Part shown: positions 51,753 to 60,407 of the stretch, piece after piece
How the letters are laid out: each line of letters starts with the position of its first letter
How positions within the stretch are numbered: position 1 is the stretch's first letter
Source of the DNA: Verrucomicrobiota bacterium
GTDB taxonomy: Bacteria; Verrucomicrobiota; Verrucomicrobiia; Limisphaerales; UBA1319
Length of the DNA: 64,000 bases
Reading direction: 5' to 3'
NCBI GenBank assembly: GCA_022709905.1
Contig: JAKLHY010000024.1
Location: forward strand, 1 to 64,000
Made by a program: the position numbers and the translations under genes
The notes under the pieces: model-generated
Databases searched by the model: none
What the model saw: only the letters and a program-made list of their open reading frames with translations
What the model was told of the DNA's origin: nothing

Positions 51753-53196
51753 CCCTTGGATTCCAGCGCTTCGTGCCGATGGCCGCCGCGAACTGTTCAG
51801 CCTCCAAGACCTGTTCGCCCAGGCCCACAACCTGCGCGACCTCGCCGCCAAGCCGCACGAACGCATCGCCCTCATGCGCCTGCTGCTCTGCATCACCCAG
51901 GCCGCGCTCGACGGCCCGGCGGACGAAGCGGCATGGGAAACGTGCGAACCGCTCATCCAACCGCGCGTCCGCGACTATCTGGCGAAGTGGAAGGCGGCGT
52001 TTGAATTGTTTGGAGACGGTCAACGGTTTCTGCAAGTGAAACCAGGGAGTATCGCCGATCCCGCCCCAGTCATGGAGAACGAAGGCATCACGCGACTGAA
52101 CCTTTGTCTCGCATCTGGAGAGAGCAACGCCACCCTCTTTGACAATTCAGCTTCGGATGCAAGAGAATTCAGCGCAGCCCAAGCAGCACTATACCTCCTG
52201 ACCTACCAGTGCTATTCACCATTGCTTGGGCGCGGCTATAAGGGGCGTTCTCCGTGTGCTGACGAAAGCATGCTCCATTCGTTTCTTCTGGGCGAAAACT
52301 TGCTTGGAACGATCCACCTGAACCTCTTGACCTTGGAGACAATCACCGACTGCTATTCACCATCAGGTGCAGGCCGCCCAGTTTGGGAGATCAAACTTAC
52401 CAAGAAGCCTTCAAATACAGAATTGCATGCCCTTACTCAAAGCTACCTGGGCCGTCTTGTTCCGCTCGCGCGAGCCATTTGGCTGGATTCTTACAGGACT
52501 ATGACCCTCGCGAACGCACTGGTTTACGAAGGCATGGAGGACTCGGGCTTTCGGGAAGCTACTGCAACGGTCGTCGCAAGGAACTCCAAGGTTGTGCCTT
52601 TGAGCATCCGCGCAGACAAAGCGATTTGGCGCGAGTTGCCCGCGATCTGCGTCAAGGGTCGGCAGACGGACGGCGTCTCAGGCCCGCTGGCCTTGCGCAA
52701 TCCGATTCCCGATTCCGGAATTACCATTTGGTCAGGTGCGATGATCTTCCCGAAGAAGAACGCGAAGATCGAGGATGTGGTTGAATCCACCTACTCAATC
52801 CCGCCGGGCATGTTCACTGAGTTGGGCCGTGCCGCGTATGAACGAGGCATCGCCCATGCGGAGGAGCGCGAGGGCGTCTTGATTCAAGCGGTCAAAACCT
52901 ACGCCGCCACCTTGAAGATTGGCTCTCCCGCCTACGATCGCGCCCGACAACAGTTCTGGACACGCGTCGAACAACACCTGCCTGCCCTCTTTGCTCTCGC
53001 CCGCAACCCGGATCTTTTCGCCGACATCCCCAGCAGCGATTGGGGCATTGCTGTCACCGATGCGGCGCTCGGAGCCTATGAACAATCTTGTCCGCGCCAG
53101 AGCCCACGCCAGATCGAAGCCTACGCGCTCGGCTTGCGTAAACTTGCCTATCGTCCGAAACCAAATCCTGAACCCAAGTCCAAAGCCCATGAGTGA
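51736..53196 (+). CDS. cse1: Cse1/Cas8e large subunit (type I-E)
   Basis: A 486-aa protein with the CasA N-terminus LTIDPWIPALRADGRRELFSL, conserved regions RDLAAKPHERIALMRLLLCI and VYEGMEDSGF, and a C-terminal helical bundle. It recognises the PAM and recruits Cas3. It starts within cas3 (17-nt overlap) and overlaps cse2 by 8 nt, so expression is coupled. Length is usual for the family. Confidence 0.95.
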   Translation: MNLTIDPWIPALRADGRRELFSLQDLFAQAHNLRDLAAKPHERIALMRLLLCITQAALDGPADEAAWETCEPLIQPRVRDYLAKWKAAFELFGDGQRFLQVKPGSIADPAPVMENEGITRLNLCLASGESNATLFDNSASDAREFSAAQAALYLLTYQCYSPLLGRGYKGRSPCADESMLHSFLLGENLLGTIHLNLLTLETITDCYSPSGAGRPVWEIKLTKKPSNTELHALTQSYLGRLVPLARAIWLDSYRTMTLANALVYEGMEDSGFREATATVVARNSKVVPLSIRADKAIWRELPAICVKGRQTDGVSGPLALRNPIPDSGITIWSGAMIFPKKNAKIEDVVESTYSIPPGMFTELGRAAYERGIAHAEEREGVLIQAVKTYAATLKIGSPAYDRARQQFWTRVEQHLPALFALARNPDLFADIPSSDWGIAVTDAALGAYEQSCPRQSPRQIEAYALGLRKLAYRPKPNPEPKSKAHE

Positions 53197-53734
53197 AACC
53201 AAACGTACCCCCAAGGATCGCGCCGCCGATTTCGTCGGCGCGCTGCGCCGCGCCTGCAATGACCGCGGCAAACTTGCCACCCTCCGTCGCGGCCTCACCG
53301 AGAATCCGCGTCTGCACGTGGACGCCTGGCCCGTCATTGCCAGCCTCGGCGGCGACATCGGCCAGCCCGCATATGTGGCCATCGCGGCGCTCTTTGCCAT
53401 CCATCCCGATGAATCCACCGCCCGCAGCTTTGGCGAAACTTGCCGTCGCCTTGCCCAAGGCGACAGCAAGGACATCGCGAAGAGCTTCGAGCACCGCTTC
53501 CGTCGCCTGCTTGCCTGCGACAGCGTCGAGGATGTGATCGGCCAGCTTCGCTCCTGGATTCGCCTCGCTGCCAGCAAGGGCATTGGAGTGAACTATGAAA
53601 GCCTCTTTGCCGACCTTTGGAACTGGCCGTGGTATTCGGACGACATACGCATAAAATGGGCCAAAGCCTTCTGGCAATCAGGCGAAGCCGCCGTCCCCGA
53701 GGCGATTCCAACCTCCAACCCCGCATTTGTATGA
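53189..53734 (+). CDS. cse2: Cse2/Cas11e small subunit (type I-E)
   Basis: A 181-aa helical protein: DRAADFVGALRRACNDRGKL, LATLRRGLTENPRLHVDAWP and FEHRFRRLLACDSVEDVIGQ are family features. Two copies form the belly of Cascade and hold the non-target strand. The start at 53189 is fixed by an ATGA-like overlap with cse1; the long open frame upstream overlaps cse1 and is not used. Confidence 0.93.
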   Translation: MSETKRTPKDRAADFVGALRRACNDRGKLATLRRGLTENPRLHVDAWPVIASLGGDIGQPAYVAIAALFAIHPDESTARSFGETCRRLAQGDSKDIAKSFEHRFRRLLACDSVEDVIGQLRSWIRLAASKGIGVNYESLFADLWNWPWYSDDIRIKWAKAFWQSGEAAVPEAIPTSNPAFV

Positions 53735-54405
53735 GTACGGCAACCCTTGAGACTCCGACCGCCACCCCCACGCTGCACCTCACACAGATTCTCGTTTCCT
53801 ACGAGGACGCCATCCGTCTGCTCCGCATTCGCGACACCTACGATTGGCACCAGCGCGTTTGGCAGGCCTTCGGCGGTCGAGATGGCCAAGTCCGCGACTT
53901 TCTCGTCCGCGTGGACCGAAAAGAAGAAGACTATCGTGTTCTGATTCTTTCCCGCTCCGTTCCCGCTAAGCCCGATTGGTGTCCCACAGATTGCTTCGGC
54001 ACCAAGGATATTCCCGAGCGTTTCTTCGCGCGCACCCGCTACCGGTTCAGCCTTCTGGCCAACCCAACCTGGAAGCCGGTGAAGGACAAGGACGGCAACT
54101 ACATCGCCGACGCCAAGAAACGCAAGCGTCGCGCGATTACCAAACGCGAAGATCTGATCACCTGGCTGCAACGCAAAGCCGAATCTGGAGGCTTCCAGGT
54201 TTCTGCCGACTCGCTTCGGACCCTTCCGCGTGGCCAGGAATACTTCCACAAAGACAGGCGCTCGCACGGCACGCACACCGCCGTCGAGTTCCAGGGTGAA
54301 CTTACAGTCACCGATCCAACGCAGTTCCGCGTCACCGTCGCCTCCGGCATCGGCTCGGCCAAGGCCTTCGGCTTCGGCCTGCTCGTGTTGGCACCGATTT
54401 CCTGA
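53731..54405 (+). CDS. cas6e: Cas6e crRNA endonuclease (type I-E)
   Basis: A 224-aa RAMP protein that cuts pre-crRNA in the repeat stem. The family motif IRDTYDWHQRVWQAF contains the catalytic His (about residue 37), and GIGSAKAFGFGLLVLAP at the end is the glycine-rich loop. It overlaps cse2 by 4 nt (ATGA). Position is unusual compared with the E. coli order: here it lies between cse2 and cas7, not after cas5. Confidence 0.94.
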   Translation: MSTATLETPTATPTLHLTQILVSYEDAIRLLRIRDTYDWHQRVWQAFGGRDGQVRDFLVRVDRKEEDYRVLILSRSVPAKPDWCPTDCFGTKDIPERFFARTRYRFSLLANPTWKPVKDKDGNYIADAKKRKRRAITKREDLITWLQRKAESGGFQVSADSLRTLPRGQEYFHKDRRSHGTHTAVEFQGELTVTDPTQFRVTVASGIGSAKAFGFGLLVLAPIS

Positions 54406-54443
54406 TCTCTCAACAATCAACTTTTAACCCTCAACAAAACAAA

Positions 54444-55622
54444 ATGAAACTGATTGAACTCCACATCCTCCAATCGTTCCCTGTCTCCTGTCTGAACCGT
54501 GATGACGTCGGCTCGCCCAAGACTGCCGTCTTCGGCGGCGTCAACCGCGCCAGGCTTTCCAGCCAGTCGCTCAAACGACCGATTAGACTCGCACTTCAAG
54601 AACAAGCGCCCTCCATATTTGCAGGCGAGCGCAGCAAGCTGATCATCATCCCACTGGCAGATCGGATCGAAAAGATCGGCGTAGAACGCGAACGCGCATT
54701 GGAGCTTGCCCGCGCTACGGGGGCTTATTTGGCAACATTGGACGAGAAAGCTGCCGCCAAGGGAGTCGAGAAAGTGAAAACCCTCATGTTTCTTTCTCCG
54801 GCGGAACTCGACAGCATTGCCAAAGATCTCGCTCATGCGTCGAAAGCAGCGCCCCCGGCCGCATCACAGCCCGACGAATCTGGCGCGAAGATAAAGAAGA
54901 AGGGAGACAGCAGTCTGGACGTAGGCAAGATCGCAGCAAAAGCCTGTAACAATGTGGCGCTTAAAGACGCGGCAGACATCGCTCTGTTCGGTCGTATGGT
55001 CGCGAGTGATCATTCCATTACGGTGGAAGGGGCCGCCATGTTTGGCCATGCTCTTTCCACACACAAGGCCGACAACGATCTGGATTTTTTTACAGCCGTT
55101 GATGACCGTCAAAAGGAAGACCCCACCGTCGGCGAAGAAGATCGGACAGGCAGTGGAATGATGGGAACTTTGGAATTCTCCTCCGCTGTCTACTACCGCT
55201 ACGTGGCACTAAACTTGGATCAACTATTCTACCAGACAGATCGAGACGGCAAACCAAGCGCGAATCTGAGCAGTCTTCTTGGGGCGGATCACCTGTCAAT
55301 TCGGCAGAAGATCGTCGACGCCTTTATTCGCGCCACGCTCATGACCGTTCCCGGCGCGCGGAAGAACTCCATGAACGCCCACACCCTTCCTGGATGCGTA
55401 ATCGGAACATTCAAGTCCGCCGGACAACCCGTCCAGTTGATCAATGCCTTCGAAACGCCCGTTCGCCCGAAATCCGGACTGATGAATGCCTCTATCGAAG
55501 CCCTGAAGGCTCATCACGCCCAACTGAAGGAAACGTGGGGTATTGCCTGCGATGAGGAAGTGATCCTGCCCAACAAGAACCTCAACGCCTTCTGCGAGGC
55601 CCTCACCAAGCATGTTAGCTAA
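54444..55622 (+). CDS. cas7e: Cas7e backbone subunit (CasC/Cse4)
   Basis: A 392-aa protein with the CasC N-terminus IELHILQSFPVSCLNRDDVG, SPKTAVFGGVNRARLSSQSL and the core AALFGRMVASDH-type segment (ADIALFGRMVASDHSITVEG), then SAVYYRYVALNLDQL. Six copies form the crRNA-binding backbone. A variable lysine-rich insert (KAAPPAASQPDESGAKIKKK) lies in the middle at about residues 133-152. Follows cas6e by 38 bp with no clear terminator. Confidence 0.95.
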   Translation: MKLIELHILQSFPVSCLNRDDVGSPKTAVFGGVNRARLSSQSLKRPIRLALQEQAPSIFAGERSKLIIIPLADRIEKIGVERERALELARATGAYLATLDEKAAAKGVEKVKTLMFLSPAELDSIAKDLAHASKAAPPAASQPDESGAKIKKKGDSSLDVGKIAAKACNNVALKDAADIALFGRMVASDHSITVEGAAMFGHALSTHKADNDLDFFTAVDDRQKEDPTVGEEDRTGSGMMGTLEFSSAVYYRYVALNLDQLFYQTDRDGKPSANLSSLLGADHLSIRQKIVDAFIRATLMTVPGARKNSMNAHTLPGCVIGTFKSAGQPVQLINAFETPVRPKSGLMNASIEALKAHHAQLKETWGIACDEEVILPNKNLNAFCEALTKHVS

Positions 55623-56382
55623 CGCTTGCCTCGCCCTGTTGCTCGACGGCCCCATGCAGTCGTGGGGCCACGCCTCGCGCTTTGAACGCCGCACCACGGC
55701 GCTTCATCCAACCCGTAGCGGGGTGTTTGGGTTGATCGCCGCTGCGATGGGAATCAACAAACACGACCTAGACGAAGCCGACCAACTGGCTCGGCTGCAG
55801 CCTTTGCGTATCACCACGGTAACTCTGCTCCGCCGCAATCGGCGCGGAGACGAACTGCCGATTCTCCGCTTGGAGGATTACCACACGGTCGCTTTTACCC
55901 GCGAAGCAGGGGCGAATGCATCAAGGGTGGCCAAACTGCTGGCGAAAGCAAATGGTCCCATAACCGCTGAAGATCGCGATTCCGAGATCAAGCCTACAAA
56001 GCGCCACTACCTCCTTGACGCCCGGTTCGGCGTGCTGCTCGAAGGCCCAGCAGGCTTGATCGAAGAAGTCGCCGCCGCCCTGAGCAATCCCAAGTGGGGT
56101 GTCTGGCTCGGGCGCAAGTGCTGCCTTCCCGCCAGCCCGGTGCTGGCAGCCCCGCCCGGCAAGCGGGCAAATGTCTGGCCGCACCTGCTCCAGCGCGCCG
56201 GGTTCGCCGGAACAGAATCCATAGAGCAATTCGACCACGTTATAGAGACCGCGCCCGGCGCCGCCGGCTCCGACACGATTGACGATGCGCCGCTCGGCTA
56301 CGGCAAGTCCATCGGCGAGCGCCACGCCCCGCGTTGGATTCGTCGCTTCTCCAAATCGCCATTCGCAAATCCAAAATCCTAA
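55612..56382 (+). CDS. cas5e: Cas5e (CasD) subunit
   Basis: A 256-aa RAMP protein starting LANACLALLLDGPMQSWGHA, with RRTTALHPTRSGVFGLIAAA and a conserved GRKCCLPASPVLA segment. It caps the 5' end of the crRNA. Overlaps cas7e by 11 nt. Its last codons (PFANPKS) fall in a heptad-like sequence (AAATCC-type) that also forms the gap to cas1. Confidence 0.95.
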   Translation: MLANACLALLLDGPMQSWGHASRFERRTTALHPTRSGVFGLIAAAMGINKHDLDEADQLARLQPLRITTVTLLRRNRRGDELPILRLEDYHTVAFTREAGANASRVAKLLAKANGPITAEDRDSEIKPTKRHYLLDARFGVLLEGPAGLIEEVAAALSNPKWGVWLGRKCCLPASPVLAAPPGKRANVWPHLLQRAGFAGTESIEQFDHVIETAPGAAGSDTIDDAPLGYGKSIGERHAPRWIRRFSKSPFANPKS

Positions 56383-56389
56383 ATCGCTC

Positions 56390-57277
56390 ATGCCCTTATT
56401 CGAACGCCCGCCGCTGGAAACCCTGGCCCCGGCCAAGGACCGCTGGACCCCCCTCTACCTCGAACACGGTCGGCTCGAAGTGGACGATTCAAGCGTGAAA
56501 TGGATCAGCGCCGACGGACTGTTCTGTCGCCTGCCCGTGGCCACGGTCTCGGCACTCATCCTCGGCCCTGGCACCACCGTCACCCACGCCGCCATGAAGG
56601 CTTGCGCTGAGTCCAACACCCCCGTGTGCTGGACCGGCGAGGAATCACTGCGCTTTTACGCCTTCGGCCTCACGCCAAATCACACCAACGACATGCCCCG
56701 CCTCCACGCCGAGGCGTGGGCGGACAAACGCCGCCGTGCCCAGATCGCTCGCGCCATGTTCAAGATGCGATTCCCCGATGCCGACGTGGAAGGTAAACCC
56801 GTCAAGGAACTGCGCGGCATGGAGGGTTTGCGTGTCCGTGCTCTCTACACTGAACTCGGCCTGAAGCACGGCGTCACCTGGAAAGGCCGCAACTACGACC
56901 GACAGAACTGGGACACCGCCGACAACATCAACCGCGCCCTCTCCGCCGCCAATGCCAGCCTTTACGCCCTCTGCGCCGCCGTCATTTGCTCGCTCGGTTA
57001 CGTGCCAGCGCTCGGCTTCATCCACGATGCCGGCACACTCCCATTCGTCTATGACGTGGCCGACCTCTACAAGCACCTCACCAGCATTCCCGCTGCGTTT
57101 CTCGCCGTCCGGCAGGACCCGAAGGACGAGGGTGATCTGGTGCGGAAACTGTTGAAGCAACGAGTCGAGGAGGAACGCCTCCTGCAACGGATGCCAAAAG
57201 ATCTGGCCGCCTTGTTCGATACCGCCGAAGCCGCCCCCGTCCAGGCTGGTGGCCGCCCGCCTTCGGCTCTGAGCTGA
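56390..57277 (+). CDS. cas1e: Cas1e integrase (type I-E)
   Basis: A 295-aa Cas1 of the I-E subgroup beginning PLFERPPLETLAPAKDRWTP, with VATVSALILGPGTTVTHAAM, then active-site residues: Glu in RVRALYTELG, His in GFIHDAGTLPFVYDVADLYK with the Asp following. Start at 56390; the frame is open 37 codons upstream but overlaps cas5. No cas4 belongs to this system. Confidence 0.96.
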   Translation: MPLFERPPLETLAPAKDRWTPLYLEHGRLEVDDSSVKWISADGLFCRLPVATVSALILGPGTTVTHAAMKACAESNTPVCWTGEESLRFYAFGLTPNHTNDMPRLHAEAWADKRRRAQIARAMFKMRFPDADVEGKPVKELRGMEGLRVRALYTELGLKHGVTWKGRNYDRQNWDTADNINRALSAANASLYALCAAVICSLGYVPALGFIHDAGTLPFVYDVADLYKHLTSIPAAFLAVRQDPKDEGDLVRKLLKQRVEEERLLQRMPKDLAALFDTAEAAPVQAGGRPPSALS

Positions 57278-57303
57278 TTCCATAATCCGCAATCCGCAAT
57301 CGA

Positions 57304-57603
57304 ATGACCGTCCTCATAGCCAATGACACTCCACCCGCCATTCGTGGCATCCTCAAACGCTGGTTCTTGGAGCCTAAGCCCAATGTCTTCGTCGGAACAG
57401 TGAACCGACGTACCCGTGACAAGGTGCTTGACTATGTAAAGCGCAATGCGAAAGGCATGAGCCTGCTAGTTCTTACCAGCGAGCCCAATTGCCAGGGATT
57501 TAAGATCGAACGTTGGGGCGAACCCGACCGGCGCGACACCGAGATTAGTGGCCTCTGGTTGGTGGCCGAACAATGGGTAGAGGCAGAAAACCAGCCCTTC
57601 TAA
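57304..57603 (+). CDS. cas2e: Cas2e (type I-E)
   Basis: A 99-aa Cas2 of the CT1978 type: VLIANDTPPAIRGILKRWFL, EPKPNVFVGTVNRRTRDKVL. The last gene of the I-E operon, 26 bp after cas1e. The gap consists of AATCCGC-type heptads, and no ribosome site is visible. It ends 49 bp before the first repeat. Confidence 0.95.
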   Translation: MTVLIANDTPPAIRGILKRWFLEPKPNVFVGTVNRRTRDKVLDYVKRNAKGMSLLVLTSEPNCQGFKIERWGEPDRRDTEISGLWLVAEQWVEAENQPF

Positions 57604-57652
57604 TCTCCGGAAAAAGCTCGAAAACGGCCGCGTAACCTGCTGGTATTTCAGT
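57604..57652 (+). promoter_or_regulatory. Leader of the type I-E array
   Basis: Only 49 bp lie between the cas2e stop and the first repeat. That is short for an I-E leader. Part of the leader may lie inside cas2e. Confidence 0.55.
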
Positions 57653-58047
57653 GTTCTCCCCACCCGCGTGGGGATGGTCCGAAGAGGTAACGTTCATCGA
57701 CGTAACCGCCTTCGTTCTCCCCACCCGCGTGGGGATGGTCCGGAAAAAGACAGAAACAAAACAAAGCAAGAAGCGTTCTCCCCACCCGCGTGGGGATGGT
57801 CCGAGCTGTGCCTCGGTGATTCCTGCCTTCACGCAGTTCTCCCCACCCGCGTGGGGATGGTCCGCGGGCTCAGGAACCGGGTTTGGGCATCCGTGCGTTC
57901 TCCCCACCCGCGTGGGGATGGTCCGCTCTTAAGGCAATCCAAGCGGCGGCATACGCGGTTCTCCCCACCCGCGTGGGGATGGTCCGGAACACGCCGAATC
58001 GTTTTTCAACCACTACGAGTTCTCCCCACCCGCGTGGGGATGGCTTT
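57653..58047 (+). CRISPR. Type I-E CRISPR array, 7 repeats and 6 spacers
   Basis: 29-bp repeats beginning GTTCTCCCCACCCGC and ending GGGGATGGTCCG start at 57653, 57714, 57775, 57836, 57897, 57958 and 58019. All six spacers are exactly 32 nt. The repeat is typical of I-E (CCCCACCCGCGTGGGG stem). The last repeat is degenerate after GGGGATGG, which marks the trailer end; the array reads on the plus strand with cas genes upstream. Spacer 6 (from 57987) reads as protein-like sequence EHAESFFNHY. No spacer match was seen by eye in this window. Confidence 0.98.
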
Positions 58048-58151
58048 ATTCGGATTTATGGCCATTTTAGAACTTAAGACTAGGCGTCATCAAAATGGTG
58101 TAGCTCCTTGCCGATCCCAAAACAATGCCAACTTGCCAGGTTTGAAAGGCC

Positions 58152-58218
58152 AAATATTTGGCAAAAATTTGGCAATCGATCACAGCGTTGCAGAGTATTG
58201 CAGAGTATTGCACAGGGA
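58152..58218. other. Arm-type repeats, right end of the island
   Basis: ATATTTGGCAA and AATTTGGCAA are followed by AGCGTTGCAG, AGTATTGCAG and AGTATTGCACAG. They match the set at 10930-11011 near attL. They lie between the CRISPR array and the tRNA gene. Confidence 0.6.
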
Positions 58219-58260
58219 GGGAGTCGGGCGGTGTCGAGATCGTAACCCGTTAATAAAAAA

Positions 58261-58282
58261 GGGCTTTCCTGATGGAAAACCC
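58261..58282 (-). terminator. Island-supplied terminator for tRNA-fMet
   Basis: On the minus strand GGGTTTTCC and GGAAAGCCC (one G-T pair) form a stem with a 4-nt loop, followed by TTTTTTATT. It lies where the original terminator (now at 10811-10836) should be. The island thus brings a replacement. Confidence 0.75.
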
Positions 58283-58286
58283 TGGA

Positions 58287-58367
<81 letters not shown>

Positions 58368-58509
58368 TCTCAAAGGATCTCCTTTTTAAATCAGCGGCAG
58401 GATGGGTGCAAGGGTTTTTGCGTGTTTTTTTGGATTGCACCGGTTTTTGGGTACCGGCCAGTGAAGGACGACTGACGGGCAGGGGGAGGCCGGGCACAAA
58501 GCCATGGGG

Positions 58510-59412
58510 TCAACGTTCGCGGCTTCGGACTTCGATATAGGCCCAGAGGATGCCAAGGAGAAGGCCGGCGGCATGGGCGGTATTTGCGATCTTGCCCACA
58601 AGTCCAAATAAGCAGAGGAAAAACCAGATCAACATCATGATCACAGTGCTGGGATGCAGAAATAATCCTGAGAGCGGGTCCAACCGACCGCGAATCCAAA
58701 CATAGCCCAACAGCCCATAGACAACGCCGGACATGCCTCCGAAGTTGGGGCCTCCGACGAGATACTGGCAGAGGTTGGAGAAGATGGCGAGGCCGAGAAA
58801 TAACGTGGCGGTGCGGAGGCGGCCGGTTCGGAGTTCGAGCATGGTGCCGAGGTCGAGAAGCCACATCATGTTGAAGATAAGGTGCATCCATCCAAAGTGA
58901 AGGAACACCGGGGTGACAAGCCGCCAGATTTGGCCGTGCTGGATTTCGGTTAACGCGCCGAGGCGATCCAGAATTCCGCCCATGGACTGATAACTGCCGA
59001 TGAACAGCCAGCCGACATTTCGCATGTCCTGTCCGAAGCGAGAGAGGAAGAAGACCACCCCGCAGACGATGATCAGGGCCAGGGAAATGTATCCGTAACC
59101 CGGGGTGTTGGTGGACCGCCAGAGGATGGAGCCATCGAGGACTTTCTTGCGGTAAGCCCGGTCGGATTGTTCGTTGTGCGACCGGCGTCTGCGGGCCTCG
59201 CGGGAGGCGGCGGCGTATTTGGGGTCGGCGGATTGCGCCTGGAATTCTTTGAGGAGACTCCGGGCTTTCTCCAATTCTTCTTCCGCATGAACCCAGACAC
59301 TCCAGGAGCCGTCTTTTTCGGATTCGACAAGGTTGTCGATACCCTGGACGTAAAGGAAATCGCCAAAAATCCTGGCGGATTCCTCGGCGTTCAGATGACC
59401 AATCATCCGCAT
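58510..59412 (-). CDS. Rhomboid-family intramembrane serine protease
   Basis: A 300-aa membrane protein. An N-terminal cytosolic domain of about 100 residues (IGHLNAEESARIFGDFLYVQ), as in GlpG, is followed by six helices. The catalytic Ser is in GGMSGVVYGLLGY, and the His in NTAHAAGLLLG; HFGWMHLIFNMMWLLDLG is the HxxxN helix. Start MRMIGHLN at 59412. It is part of the chromosomal flank and shows no link with the island. Confidence 0.93.
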   Translation of the reverse strand: MRMIGHLNAEESARIFGDFLYVQGIDNLVESEKDGSWSVWVHAEEELEKARSLLKEFQAQSADPKYAAASREARRRRSHNEQSDRAYRKKVLDGSILWRSTNTPGYGYISLALIIVCGVVFFLSRFGQDMRNVGWLFIGSYQSMGGILDRLGALTEIQHGQIWRLVTPVFLHFGWMHLIFNMMWLLDLGTMLELRTGRLRTATLFLGLAIFSNLCQYLVGGPNFGGMSGVVYGLLGYVWIRGRLDPLSGLFLHPSTVIMMLIWFFLCLFGLVGKIANTAHAAGLLLGILWAYIEVRSRER

Positions 59413-59429
59413 AACAAAGGATTTGGGGT

Positions 59430-60056
59430 TTATTGGGTTTCCGGAGAGTCGGCTGGGGGGGTGTCTTTCATGAATCGATGAACGAACACGTAATACATGG
59501 CGGCAAGGATGAGGACAGCGCCGCCGATCCAATAGGACAATCGATGGAGGTCATGGGCGTTGGCGCCGGCTTTGATCCCGAACCAACATAGCACAGCGCA
59601 CCAAAGGGCGGATCCGATCAGGGTGTAGAAGCTGAATTTCATGTAGTCCAGGCGCACAATCCCGGCGGGGAGGCCGATGAGATGGCGGACCACGGGGAGC
59701 AGACGGGAGATGAAAACCCCCATGGATCCATAGCGGGCGGCCCAGCGTTCGGCGCCTCGGAGTTTTTCCTGGGTCACGAGGATGAGGTATCCGTAGCGCA
59801 TGACGAGGGGGCGACCGCCCCAGCGGGCGATGGCGTACATGACGGTGGCGCCGATCCAGGAGCCGATGGCGCCGGCGATGACAATGCCGGTCATGCCCAT
59901 GATGCCTTTGGTGTGGGCGAGGTGGGCGGCTGGGGGAATGATGACTTCGCTGGGCAGGGGGACGATTGAGCTTTCGATGGCCATCAGGAGGGCGATCAAA
60001 GGGTAGCCCCCGGTTTCCAGCGTATTCAAATACCAATCAATCAGACCCTTGAACAT
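59430..60056 (-). CDS. DedA-family membrane protein
   Basis: A 208-aa protein with the DedA pattern: IESSIVPLPSEVIIPPAAHL, then GSWIGATVMYAIARWGGRPL and RLLPVVRHLIGLPAGIVRL. Members act as lipid-carrier (undecaprenyl phosphate) flippases or affect membrane balance. Start MFKGLIDW at 60056. It lies 17 bp upstream of the rhomboid gene on the same strand, so the two are probably co-transcribed. Confidence 0.92.
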   Translation of the reverse strand: MFKGLIDWYLNTLETGGYPLIALLMAIESSIVPLPSEVIIPPAAHLAHTKGIMGMTGIVIAGAIGSWIGATVMYAIARWGGRPLVMRYGYLILVTQEKLRGAERWAARYGSMGVFISRLLPVVRHLIGLPAGIVRLDYMKFSFYTLIGSALWCAVLCWFGIKAGANAHDLHRLSYWIGGAVLILAAMYYVFVHRFMKDTPPADSPETQ

Positions 60057-60212
60057 ACGGCCGCATTTTATCGGGAAAAAACCGGCGGTCTGCAAGCTTT
60101 CGTGAGGAAAAAAGGCGCTGATTCAAATCATGAGTTCGCAGGAGGACGAGGATTTCGCAATTTGGAAATTGTGGTTGTGATCGAAATTAAAAGCTGAGGC
60201 ATCTCGGAATTC

Positions 60213-60320
60213 GATCCCGATGACGAAGACGATCCCGATGACGAAGACGATCCCGATGACGAAGACGATCCCGATGACGAAGACGATTACGATTATGATT
60301 ATGATTATGATTATGATTAC
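60213..60320 (+). repeat. 18-bp minisatellite with acidic coding sense
   Basis: Four exact copies of GATCCCGATGACGAAGAC are followed by about six GATTAT/GATTAC hexamers. In one plus-strand frame it would read DPDDED repeats and then DYDYDY, but an upstream TGA leaves no start codon. Probably non-coding or a relic of an acidic tail. Confidence 0.85.
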
Positions 60321-60407
60321 GAAGGAGGCAAGGAAATGCGAATGGCGGCGAGGGATTGTGATGAGCAGAGTTCCACAGGCACGGGGAGATCCCTGCGATA
60401 GACGGCC

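Noticed and set aside
57682-58018. Self-targeting by I-E or I-C spacers
   Set aside because: Spacers were compared by eye with phage-like genes in the window; no match was seen. A proper search would be needed to exclude it.
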